From the NCBI GenBank assembly GCA_036365515.1, contig CM070873.1, forward strand, positions 220,480,376-220,544,375: a stretch of 64,000 bases of DNA. Direction: 5' to 3'. Position 1 is the first letter of the stretch, and each line of letters begins with the position of its first letter. The notes under the pieces are model-generated. The model made no database searches. It was not told the origin of the DNA and saw only the letters and a list, made by a program, of their open reading frames with translations. The stretch is from Torymus aiolomorphi (Eukaryota; Arthropoda; Insecta; Hymenoptera; Torymidae). Positions 54,601-64,000 of the stretch are shown piece after piece. A program made the translations under genes and the position numbers.

Positions 54601-57600
54601 TGTTATATTTTAGACCTATATAAACCATAGAATTACCTCAAATGCTGTCTATAATGATGTCAATTAACTAAAAGGAGAATATTTTCATTTTATTCATATA
54701 TCATTTGATACTTATTTTTAATTATAACAAATCAACTAATTTAATGAGTCAAGAATAAATATCTATTATATTACTTTTTTATATTTTCTTTTGTAGTTAT
54801 GCCAATTAAAATAGAATTACTTGTACTATTAATTATATTTTTAATTTATTATTGATTACGTAGTTCAGTATCTACTAAAAATAAGTTTAATACGCCATTC
54901 TTAAATAATATTGTATAAAGGGTGCGCTTGTATCTAATATTATCATTGAGATTTGAACATTTAAAAAAATAAAAGTAATAAGAAAAGTTAAGAAAACTCG
55001 TTTTTCTTTGAAAGTAGACAAAAATAGTAAATCGGTATCGATAATTATTCATACCAATAAAAAAGAATATAACTATGTTATCAGAATTGAGCATATCTCA
55101 TTTTCTTACATATCGCAGCACTTTTTGCAAATCATTTACACGCATTTCGTAACAATAGTATCTTGACTGATCAAAGATTAATCTTTTGTATACGTCAATT
55201 GAGTGTACATTAAGATTAACAGACAGATATTTTTACAAATTTCATTTTAATAATATATTTACATTATTGTCTCATACATAAAAGTGTATGAGATAAAGGT
55301 ATATTGTCTAATTTTCCACATGGCATAAAATTATTTTATTGTTTGAAAAAGGAATTAATTCCGTGTCAATATACTCATTTTGGAATATAATACGTAAAAT
55401 TATAATAAATAATTATTGTTATTTATAGTAAACTTAAATAGCTGTATGAAATTAGATTGTTTATTGAGTAAAAATAACGATTAAACGATTAAATTCGATA
55501 TAAAATTTTTTCCATTTACATTATCTTCAGACGGCAAACGATTTATCATAATTTTTTTATTTTTTATACATCTGTATGGCGTGATTCATAATCTTTCAGA
55601 AATGACTCTTCAATATTTTATCTCTGAACTTCTGAGTTCAAATGATAAAAGGCCAACAATGAAGCTTTTAGTTTAAACTGTAATCATTTCAGCGGTCATA
55701 TGTTTAAAATACAATTGATAAAAATCTAATTATCTTCTTTCAGACACCGTTATTGGTCTGCGCAAAGGGGTCGTTTTATGAATTTTTGCTGGAAAATGTG
55801 CCAATTCTTAAGAGTAAATTCTGGCCAACGCTATGGTGTTTCGAATCGCGAGCTCAGACGATATTCGCAAGTGCTGTGCGAGCTCGAATGCTACCTCGCA
55901 TGAAATACCGGAGGTATCGATTTAGGTCGTCTTATATGTAAAATAGATAATGTCAAGAGAAAAACTTTAACAACAGCCTTTTTATAGGGAGATCTTCACA
56001 TTATCCGACGGCGGAGAATTAGCTTTAGATTGGGCAGAAGAAAACACGGCTCCTTCATCGCCTATTGTTATTATTTTACCTGGATTAACGGGTGCTAGTC
56101 AAGCAGAATATATCAAATGCCTGGTGTATGCAGCGAGAATTTCTAGAATGAGATGCGTGATATGTAATTATAGAGGCATGGCCGGCGTAAAACTTAAGGT
56201 AAGATAAACATTCATTACTATAAGGCTTCACCAGCACTCAATTGTAGTCAAGGAGTATTGTCTAGTCTTATTTGTCCAAGGGCTCGAGAGGGTTTTCGTT
56301 GCAGTTTGAAGTTCAGGGCAACACCGAAGTTTCTTTTATGTATTTTAACCTAAATCTAAATTTCAAGGGTGGAGTGTCGTACGATAGTCAGATAATTAGT
56401 TATTAACAGTTTTCCTAAACAATTAGGAAAAAATTATTATCTTTATCCATCTAAAAAAAATACAATTTTATTTTTTACCCATTTTAAATACAAAGATTAT
56501 TCCTCATTTTGACGTATGATCTATAGTTTTCGAGTAAAAACTAATAGTCAAAGATTTGAAAAATAGTCTTATTTTCAAATCCCTACCCCCCGCTAAATCG
56601 AAAGTAAATAAAAAAATGTTCAACTTTAAAGTATATGATTTTAATAATTATTCATATTACGAATTTTTTCTATTTATTTTGCCTTATTAATAACAAATTT
56701 TAAGAATAAATATAATTCATCAATATTTTCAATAAAAAGAGAAGTAATATCTTACACGGAAAGAAATTTGGTCGAACCGACGTTCAGCTAGTCGGCGAAC
56801 AGCGCACAGTGGGCTGAAAGACCAAAAAAATGCTCAAAAGTCTTGATTAATCGAATTCTGCATGGAAAAAAAATCTGACCCGGTAAAATTCTTCTTTTTG
56901 CACCACTTTTTAAGAAAATTTTCCCCTCGAAGGTTTAAATGTATTTATAAAAATGTTACCGATACCATTTTACCATGCTGTCGCGAATTCGATATCTTTA
57001 GTGTTTGGTTTTGGACGGAAATCATCAAGAATAATTTATATTGCTAATTATTTTAGGTACCAAAGAAATTATATTTTTGCTTCAAAATTACGTGAATGAA
57101 TTCTTGAGTCATTCACGATTATCCATAAATTTTTTGGTAATTCTATAATTGATAATTTCAGAAATATAGTTATTCAAAAATGAGTATGGCCAAATTGACC
57201 CAGTATGTGCTCCACGATCGAAAAAATAAGTGTGGCCTCAAAGGGTTAAGGGCCGAAAATACTAAAAATTACAAAAATAATAATATAATTAGCAATATAA
57301 ATTATTCTTGATCATTTCCGTCCAAAACCAAACGCTAAAGATATCGAATTCGCGACAGCATGGTAAAATGGTATCGGTAACATTTTTATAAATACATTTA
57401 AACCTTCGGGGGGAAAAATTTCTCAAAAAGTGGTGCAAAAAGAAGAATTTTACCGGGTCAGACTTTTTTTCCATGCAGAATTCGATTAAATCAAGACTTT
57501 TGAGCATTTTTTTGGTCTTTCAGCTCACTGTGCAGCACCCTCACGACGTTAGACGTCGGATCGCCTCTTTTGAGCGGTCAGACCGCCTCCATTGGGCTAT

Positions 57601-60600
57601 CAGATCACCCAATTTTTCGAAAGTGCAGCTCCCTCACACTTTCATCTGTTACACGCCGAATATTGAGCGAACAGATCGCCCAATTTGGAATTTCAGACCG
57701 CTAAACCGTTGGATGTTCCGCTTATATAAAAATTGGCGTGTCCGACTTTCGCCGGTTATAAATTAATATGTAACTCGGTAAACAGTTGTCTTGTCTATAT
57801 TATAACATAAAAAAATAGCCGTTTTGAATCCTCGCTAATACAATAATAAAAAAAATCGGATATATGATTGCATTTTGAAAATGGGTAATTAAATAAAGAT
57901 CTTAATATATACTTTAAAGTTTAAAATTTTTTTTATATTCGATGTAGTGGACGGTCAAAAATTGAAAAAATGCAATTTTTCCGAAACTTTGACTAACAAT
58001 TTTTTACTCGAAAACTATATAGGTTGTACTTCAAAATGAGCAAGAACCTTTTGTATTAAAAAATCAGTCAAAAAATACCATTATAAGGTAACTTGAGGTA
58101 ATTCGCCCACCTTAAGCTCCATATTTTATTTCTCCTTCTGTAAATGTGTTGGGAAAAAATTTTAAGAAAGGCTTTAAAGTATACAATTTTCAACTGATAA
58201 GAATTTTTCCATCGTTCTTACAGTCTTACAAATTAAATTAAAATAATTAATATTTATGGCAGTTAGATTGCCCTTGTTTATAATCACCCCCGCAGAATCT
58301 GAAATAAAAACTTAATTAAAACCTGGAAAAAACTTTGTTATCAAAGGACGATCTGACTGCCCCCCACCACCACCTTTAAACTATACTAATTTTAAAGTAT
58401 ACTAAATATACTACCAAAAAAAATTAGGAACGTCCCAAATGTGATATTGGCTTTGTAGGGTGTAAAAGTATAAAATATGCGTTTTGACCAAATTAGGTGA
58501 CACGTTACCTAATTCGGCCAATATTGAAAAAATAGTATAAGTAAACTTACCGACAGTTTTGCATGATATAAATGATTTTGGAATTCTATATGGGAGTTTG
58601 CCATAAACTGAACAAAAAATTTATTTTGATCAATGAAATTAATTATATTTTTAAAGTTTTTTTTCACAAAAGGGACACATAAATGACTTCGTGAAAGTAA
58701 GACAAATTTCACACCTTCTCATATTTATTGGATCATATCTTCTTTACAGATTAGCCGAATTAGATGAATTAAAGACGCGAAAGTATTTTGCTTCTATAAA
58801 TTATAAAAAAAAAAATTATTTTTAATATTACTTCCATACGAATTTCAAGGAAAAAATCTCACCTTTCTGCCCGTATCACTTTCAATTCGGTTTTTTAGTT
58901 TATATTTCGACTGTAAAAACGATTTATAAGGTATATTTTTCACATTTGGTAGCTGGTGATATTGGTTATTTGATTGGTTTTTTGAAGCTAATGGTAGTTT
59001 CTTGTAGAACTTGATTATAAAAAGTTAATGGCCATACTACCCGTTTGTTTTTTTAAATTTTTTAAGTAAAAAATAAAAAAAAAACAAGATTTTTTTTCTC
59101 CGACGTTTCGAGAGTTTATTGATTACTCTCCTCTTCAGGGCTACAATATAATATAATAATTTACAATAAAAAATGTTATTACATAACACAAATGTTATCA
59201 AAAATATTTATCTACAAACTACTTACAATGAAACGCTTTGTCAAATGTTCCTTAACGGAAGGATATTCCGCGAGTCAATGGTTTAAATTTTGACCTTCCA
59301 GCTCTTTTTATAGCGAAAATTTATAAACGTATATGTGCGCACATTATGTGTGTTGTTAAGTGTACGGTGGGTGGGGATACAGTAGACAGTGAACGACTGT
59401 GCAAGGGGAGAGGTACCAGGACCGCAAGTATTGGTGGGGGCAGAGCCAATGACGTTACACACTTACCTGCATATATTTCTGCAAGAAATTCTGCATAAGT
59501 ATCTGTAAGAAATTTCTACAAAGTTTTCGCCCACAGGAAAATTCTGCAGAAAATTGAAAATTGAAAATTTGAAGGAAAAAAGCTGCAGAAATTTCCTACA
59601 GTTATTTTTTCCTGCGGGCCATCTTTAAAATTTGGAATCAGGAGGTCAAAATACATAAAAAAAAATTTCGTGGAACCACAGATCTCAAAACAGCTAAATC
59701 GCCCCTTAGCCTCTAGTCTAAATCTTACTTTTTCTCTTCGCTTTAAGTTTTAAAAATTGATTTGTGTATATCAATAAAAAAGAATAAAGTCATTTTATCA
59801 GTCTTGATAATAAAAACACAATTGTTTTGATAAACGGTTAAAACATTATAAACATAGAAGAATTTTTATTTGTGTTTTTATCAATATTTATCATTGTATG
59901 TTTAGACGCCCAAACTATATTGTGCATCCAGTTGTGAAGATCTGGCTGAGGTGATTGACCACGTGAAAGGGCTATATCCAAACATTCCCGTAGGAGCAAC
60001 CGGCATTTCGATGGGAGGGTATGTTTTAACAAGGCAACATATGTTTTTTAAACTGATAGAGAATTAACCGTTTTATAATGTTTTTCAGATTGCTACTTGG
60101 AAATTACTTAGCGCAATACGGAAAAGAAGCAGTTGGTAAATTAAAAGCGGCTTTAATTATTTCGGTACCATTAAACATCTTTGAAGCAACTAAAAGCATT
60201 GAAAAACCGTATTTGAATTTGATGTTGAATAAATACCTTTGCGATAATCTTCAAAGGATATTAAGGCGCCACGCGCCTGAAGAAGGTTTCCCTAAAATAG
60301 ATATGAATCAAGTTTATAAGGTAATTTTTATATTTTGTATAAACAATTCAAATTTGAAATAAGAATGTTAACTATAAATTGTTTAATTGATGTATACAGT
60401 ATTTATATGCATGATATTTTTCTTTCTACTTTAAATTAGAGTAAAACTGTTCGAGAATTCGATGAAAATTTTACGTCGAGACATTTTGGCTACAGAGATG
60501 CAGACCATTACTACTCAATCGCGACCCTCCATAATAAACTGCATCTCGTAGAAGTACCTTTATTGTGTTTAAGTGCAGCGGACGATCCATTCCAGCCATT

Positions 60601-60872
60601 GCAGGGTATGCATAAAAAAATTGACTAGCTTAGCTAAGTTTGTAAATATATTCTTAGTTAACACTGACACTTCATTCATTAACGTTTTAGCTATACCTCT
60701 AGATGAAGTGAGCAAATCGAAGAACGTGGCTATGATCGTTACGTCGAGAGGTGGTCATATCGGATTTTTAGAAGGTTTTTGGCCTCTTAAAGAGGAGCAA
60801 TATATCGGAAAAATTTTTTCGCAATATTTTACGGCGGTGTTTACGGTAGGAATGGACCATCCAGCGTTTTAA
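51537..60872 (+). CDS. Alpha/beta hydrolase, ABHD1/ABHD3 family, copy B (399 aa, 7 exons)
   Basis: Exons: 51537-51662, 55744-55913, 55988-56198, 59906-60018, 60089-60320, 60440-60605 and 60691-60872, summing to 1200 nt. The first ATG (A at -3, G at +4) is chosen; an in-frame Met8 at 51558 aligns with the start of copy A and is an alternative. Residues about 21-40 form the membrane anchor. Motifs are LPGLTGASQ, NYRG (NNRG in copy A), GISMGG with Ser204, AADDPF with Asp332/333, and SRGGHIGF with His362. All triad residues are kept, so an active enzyme is predicted, probably a membrane-bound lipid or ester hydrolase. Intron 1 is 4.1 kb, intron 2 only 74 bp and intron 3 3.7 kb; introns 1 and 3 contain foldback elements. 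Its separate GC-rich leader suggests its own promoter. Confidence 0.94.
52299..52532. mobile_element. Palindromic MITE (234 bp)
   Basis: Ends actgtaaaaagtattttgta and its inverse. The arms pair nearly throughout, including ggtaccac and ttacagcatt. It lies in intron 1 of copy B. Confidence 0.75.
53030..54342 (+). repeat. Interspersed repeat R, partial copy
   Basis: It contains two ttcagagatatttnatgttna-type blocks (53097, 53270) and the right end gaggaagccacgggccaatg at about 54302. Confidence 0.55.
55744..55913 (+). CDS. ABHD copy B exon 2
   Basis: It encodes TPLLVCAKG ... FWPTLWCFESRAQTIFAS. The acceptor is ctttcag and the donor cggag/gtatcg, phase 2. Confidence 0.91.
55988..56198 (+). CDS. 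ABHD copy B exon 3
   Basis: It encodes FTLSDGGELALDW, IILPGLTGASQ and NYRG. The preceding intron is only 74 bp. The Asn-to-Tyr change in NNRG is a visible difference from copy A and the usual family sequence. Confidence 0.92.
56805..57535. mobile_element. Foldback element with about 240-bp near-identical arms
   Basis: Left arm about 56805-57055, right arm about 57285-57535. Both arms encode the same 60-codon open frame (MEKKSDPVKFFFLHHFLR), once on each strand, with very few differences. The frame looks incidental, since it lies inside the arm. Located in intron 3 of copy B. Confidence 0.75.
57536..59098 (+). other. Intron 3 of copy B, remaining sequence
   Basis: 57536-57770 is less AT-rich and contains caccctcacgacgttagacg-like direct half-repeats (cagcaccctcac, cagctccctcac). 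The rest is AT-rich with no exon signals. Confidence 0.4.
59101..59139 (-). ncRNA. Hammerhead-like motif (CTGAAGA ... GAAACGTC), minus strand
   Basis: The minus strand reads CTGAAGA, a stem GAGAGT/ACTCTC, then GAAACGTCGG. Stem I has two clear pairs (CC/GG). It shares the loop AATCAATAA-like with the 39.4-kb motif, so both come from related elements. Confidence 0.35.
59529..59619. repeat. Small inverted-repeat element (91 bp)
   Basis: Gcccacaggaaaattctgca at the left pairs with a right end reading ttttttcctgcgggc. A further tctgcaagaaattctgca motif lies just upstream. Confidence 0.5.
59906..60018 (+). CDS. ABHD copy B exon 4 (nucleophile elbow)
   Basis: It encodes TPKLYCASSCEDLAEVI ... TGISMGG with Ser204. 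The acceptor is tgtttag and the donor ggagg/gtatgt. Confidence 0.92.
60089..60320 (+). CDS. ABHD copy B exon 5
   Basis: It encodes LLLGNYLAQYGKEAVGKLKA ... FEATKSIEKPYLN. The donor is ataag/gtaatt. It is one codon shorter than in copy A. Confidence 0.9.
60440..60605 (+). CDS. ABHD copy B exon 6 (catalytic acid)
   Basis: It encodes KTVREFDENFTSRHFGYRD ... CLSAADDPFQP. It is 166 nt, as in copy A, ending in phase 1. Confidence 0.9.
60691..60872 (+). CDS. ABHD copy B exon 7 (catalytic His)
   Basis: It encodes IPLDEVSKS ... SRGGHIGFLEG and ends in TAA at 60870-60872. Possible polyadenylation signals follow in the AT-rich sequence, for example AATAAA near 61350. Confidence 0.9.
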
Positions 60873-62520
60873 AGAAGATAGAAGGAAAAATCATGATCGA
60901 TGGCCGTCATCGATTAGCAACGTGCTAAAACATTTCTACAACCATCTCTAGTCTTATTACAAATTTTGTAATCTTAACAACGTATATTATTTTAAGATGT
61001 GGCACAAGTACTCCACTCTTGAACCTAAGCAATTTTCATATCTATAATTTTAAGGATATGTCGATTAGATAAGTCGTTATTTAGAATCCTCTACTTGTAT
61101 TGTCCTTTTATATTTGCAAATGGCATTTTACAGATGTCTTATCAAAATTGAAAAGCTCACTTAAGAATATTCAAAGAATTATATAATTTTATTTTTTTAA
61201 TGTTACCTTATTAAATTTATATACAATAGAAATATTTATAGCAGTTAAGTATAGTTATGCTTTAAAAAATGTTGTGAGTGAATCTTTAGATCACCTTATA
61301 AATATTATACATTTATAGAAAGAAGTGCCTAAATCTTTATCATTGGATAAAATAAATACAAATTACTATTTAATTAAAAATTTTAAAACGTTTTATTTAT
61401 TCATTATCATTTCCAGATTGTTTAATAAACTACATTCTCTTATTCACTATACAATTTTAGCCAAATTAGTTAGTAATCAGATTATATACACGACCGTACT
61501 TCTGAAGAAAATCTTGCATTTTTGTGTAAAGCCAAATCCTTGAACAATAAGCGAAAATCAACTGTTTCAAGTGTATTTAGGCATTTAAAAATCGTTTCTA
61601 TAGGTCTAATTCGTCAGGAATTGATTGTACATGAAAATGTTAAATGGGAAAAAGTTTTGTTTTATTATAATCTACAACTTTTACATTTAACATATTTGTG
61701 TAAAGTTAAATCCTGTCAAGTTATAGCAAAAAATCGTCCATTTTGGACCTTTTTAGCAGTTTTTCGCAGTTGTATTGGCAAATATTGCTCGTAGCAAAAA
61801 ATGCCCAACAGAAAAAAGGTGTCTTTTAATTAGTTTTAGCAGATAGATGTGTAGATATTAACTTAAAATTAATTTCTCAGTAGAAAAACACCGGGTAGGT
61901 ATAATTAAAGGACCATTTGCTCGCAATTCTGATGGAATCGATCGGAAATTCATTGAGATAATCAGGTAACTGGATTACATACGAAGTACAGAATTACTCA
62001 AAACAAATTTTAAAGTATAGTATTTACATATACAGATCGCCTGACAATATTGTTTTTCCAAAAAAAACATAATACATGGAAATTATTGAAAATATATTCA
62101 AAAGTATACCCTGGTAGGAATTTTCTCCATAGAAAATAGCCAGGAAAATAATAAATAGATATAGTAGTTAGATTAGCCAATTCCTGGGTAGTGATGAAAC
62201 GATTTTTCTGGTCATACTCTCTATTGAATGTAGATAAGGTAACCTTATAATGTTTTTACTAAATTTTCTCTGTAATCTGATCATATATTTAAAACCAAAT
62301 ATTAAAAAATATAGCTAATCAAAACGCAAACACGAATTATTGGTATTTAATTCATTTCTCATGCGGTTTCGGGGGATACAAACGAAAACAATGTTTTCTC
62401 GTTATACGTTCCAATGTATTTGGAAGTCGAATAGGCAGTAGGACCATTATACTTATTTAAAGTGTATCGGTAACATTTTGCCAAGTAACAAATTGCCTAC
62501 ACTTTTGCACACCACATATT
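60873..62520. other. 3' UTR of copy B and AT-rich spacer
   Basis: No gene is seen. 62108-62230 has a taccctggtag end and a gatgaaacgatttttctggt motif shared with 33.9 and 39.0 kb. Confidence 0.5.
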
Positions 62521-63700
62521 GGAGATAACCCGAAGTACTTGTTTCAAAATTCGCCACAGGTCTTAAATTTAAACATAATCCGAAACTCCATATATAACTT
62601 TAAACCACAGAACTTTAAACTTTATAAACTCAGACTCCATAACTCAATAACCCCTTAATCCCAATTCACATAATCTTGCTTTAAAACACTATAAACTCAA
62701 ACTCTGTAACCACATAACCTTTAATCCTAAATCACATTATCACAAATAACATAACCATAAATCACATTCCATAAACCCTATAAACTCAAACTCCATAAAC
62801 CCTTAAGCTTTATCCCAAAACTATCAAACCTTCAACCCACGTAACATCCAATCATATAATCTGAAAACCCCTAAACCTTTAACCACTTATTAAACTCTGT
62901 ACCCTTCAACGCCGTAATCTCATCCAAATAATCTCATCCTCATAACCCTAAACCTCAACTTCATATCTCTAAAGACCATAACCTTTAATTCAAAAACTTT
63001 AAATCTTATAATCCTGTAACACCATGTGCCTTAAATCCAATAACCACATAATCCTTAACTCCAAATCACATAATCCAAAACTCCATAACCTTAAATCACA
63101 TAACCTTAAACCCTATAAACTCAAACTTTATAACCTTAGAATCAATAACCTTTAATACCAAATCACATAACCACAAATAACATAACCATAAATCACATAT
63201 CATAAACCTTCCAAACATTATTAACTACATAATCCCTAAATCTTTATCCCAAAACACAAAATTATAGAACCTTCAACCTTGTCACATAATCTCCAATCAT
63301 ATAATCCGAAACCCCCTAACCTTTAACCACTTTACTTTAAACCATGTACCCTTAAACTCTCTAATCTCATAACCTTTAACCACATAATCCATTCCTCATA
63401 ATCCTAATCTTCATATCTCTTAACACCAGAGGCTTGATTCCCTAATCTTGTGTTTGTCGACACAATCGTTTGTTTTCCTTCTCAAGATGCTCTCTGATTG
63501 GTCTAAACCTCCTGTCTCGCATGTATCGCATCGAGATAAAGTTAGAGCATCAGGCCCCAGAACCTTAAACTTCGAATATTAAAATCTTATAATCCTATAA
63601 CACCGTATGCTCTCAACCCAATAACTACATAACCCTAAATCTCATATTCCGAAACTGCATAACCTTAAACCTCATAAACTTAAACCCTATAAACTCAAAC
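62520..63700 (+). repeat. G-poor degenerate minisatellite (CATAACCTTAAACC-like)
   Basis: About 1.1 kb is built from short variable units such as cataaccttaaaccctataa and actcaaactccataa. The plus strand is very poor in G. Units resemble degenerate CCTAA or CCCTAAA telomeric repeats but keep no exact period. Confidence 0.75.
63431..63556. mobile_element. 126-bp insertion in the minisatellite with CCAGA duplication
   Basis: The minisatellite pattern stops at 63430 and resumes at 63562. CCAGA lies on both sides (63426-63430, 63557-63561). The ends are imperfect inverted repeats (ggcttgattccctaa and ggcctgatgctctaa). Confidence 0.6.
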
Positions 63701-63710
63701 TCGTACTTAC

Positions 63711-63836
63711 TTCCTGCTATTTCATCCAACAAATATGCATGAGCTTTTGCTCGGTTCCTTATGGCATTATTCACTGCTTGTTGCTTGCTATATCTCACCC
63801 ATCGTCCCGCCCTTCTTCTTCCTGGCTGGTTATTGT
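63711..63836 (-). CDS. Candidate exon of a minus-strand gene extending past the window
   Basis: On the minus strand a 126-nt stretch is open in one frame (41 whole codons plus split codons). It is bounded by a good acceptor (a run of T ending TTTTTTTTAG at 63837-63846) and a strong donor (GTAAGTAC at 63703-63710). The peptide is basic at its start (QPGRRRAGRWVRYSKQQA) and then helical in character (NNAIRNRAKAHAYLLDEIAG). No family is recognised. Its composition differs from the flanking A/C-rich minisatellite. It may belong to a host gene or to a transposon-derived gene. Confidence 0.4.
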
Positions 63837-64000
63837 CTAAAAAAAATTAAATATTATGTAATAATGGAGTAAAGTCGGCGATTATTCCCACGAGTGGGTT
63901 AACTGCACGAGCGAAACTGAGCTGTAGGCGTCCTTATTATTTATTTTATTTGTAGAGATATTATTAATCCTATCTTAAAAATTAGTAAGCAGAAAGTGAA
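63837..64000. other. Right edge of the window
   Basis: AT-rich; it would be the intron upstream of the candidate minus-strand exon. Nothing else is seen. Confidence 0.4.

Noticed and set aside
56862..57507. Two near-identical 60-72-codon ORFs on opposite strands
   Set aside because: They are the two arms of one foldback element, so their identity is explained by DNA structure and not by protein selection.

Overview
The window is eukaryotic nuclear DNA, almost certainly from an insect. Genes are split by GT-AG introns, the background is AT-rich with GC-rich CpG islands, microsatellites are long, and palindromic DNA elements are dense. The genes and GC-island texture suit a hymenopteran such as a chalcid wasp, but that placement is a weak inference.

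Three multi-exon or recognisable genes carry the window. (1) 16426-19709 (+): a secreted leucine-rich-repeat protein of 682 residues in two coding exons, with a signal peptide, Cys-rich caps and about 21 LRRs. (2) 31777-47702 (+): an alpha/beta hydrolase of the ABHD1/ABHD3 (YheT/EMB8-like) family, seven exons, 394 residues. (3) 51537-60872 (+): its tandem paralogue, seven exons, 399 residues. The two hydrolases share all six intron positions and phases and an intact Ser-Asp-His triad, so they arose by duplication of a whole gene; both are predicted membrane-anchored lipid hydrolases. Two weaker gene candidates are a single-exon small secreted peptide (28905-29114, +) and one exon of a minus-strand gene leaving the window on the right (63711-63836).

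Region by region: 1-16.4 kb has no convincing protein gene. It holds GC islands, small TA-flanked MITEs, a GA repeat and a nested repeat block (6.35-10.8 kb). That block has an outer inverted repeat of about 190 bp, a 90-bp minisatellite in two opposed arms, and several inserted palindromic elements. 20-31 kb is AT-rich intergenic DNA with MITEs, minisatellites and a foldback element. 31.9-43.4 kb is the first intron of hydrolase copy A and is dominated by inverted repeats. 47.7-51.5 kb separates the copies. 51.7-59.9 kb contains copy B introns with more foldbacks. 62.5-63.7 kb is a G-poor, telomere-like degenerate minisatellite.

The most unusual signals are hammerhead-ribozyme-like cores inside three foldback or retroelement-like repeats (29.8-30.4, 39.1-39.5 and 59.1 kb), the coding-capable 90-bp opposed minisatellite, and a palindromic MITE with poly-G ends found twice with apparent 7-bp target duplications. 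No database search was possible. Family names come from motif recognition, and repeat families are described from internal comparison only.
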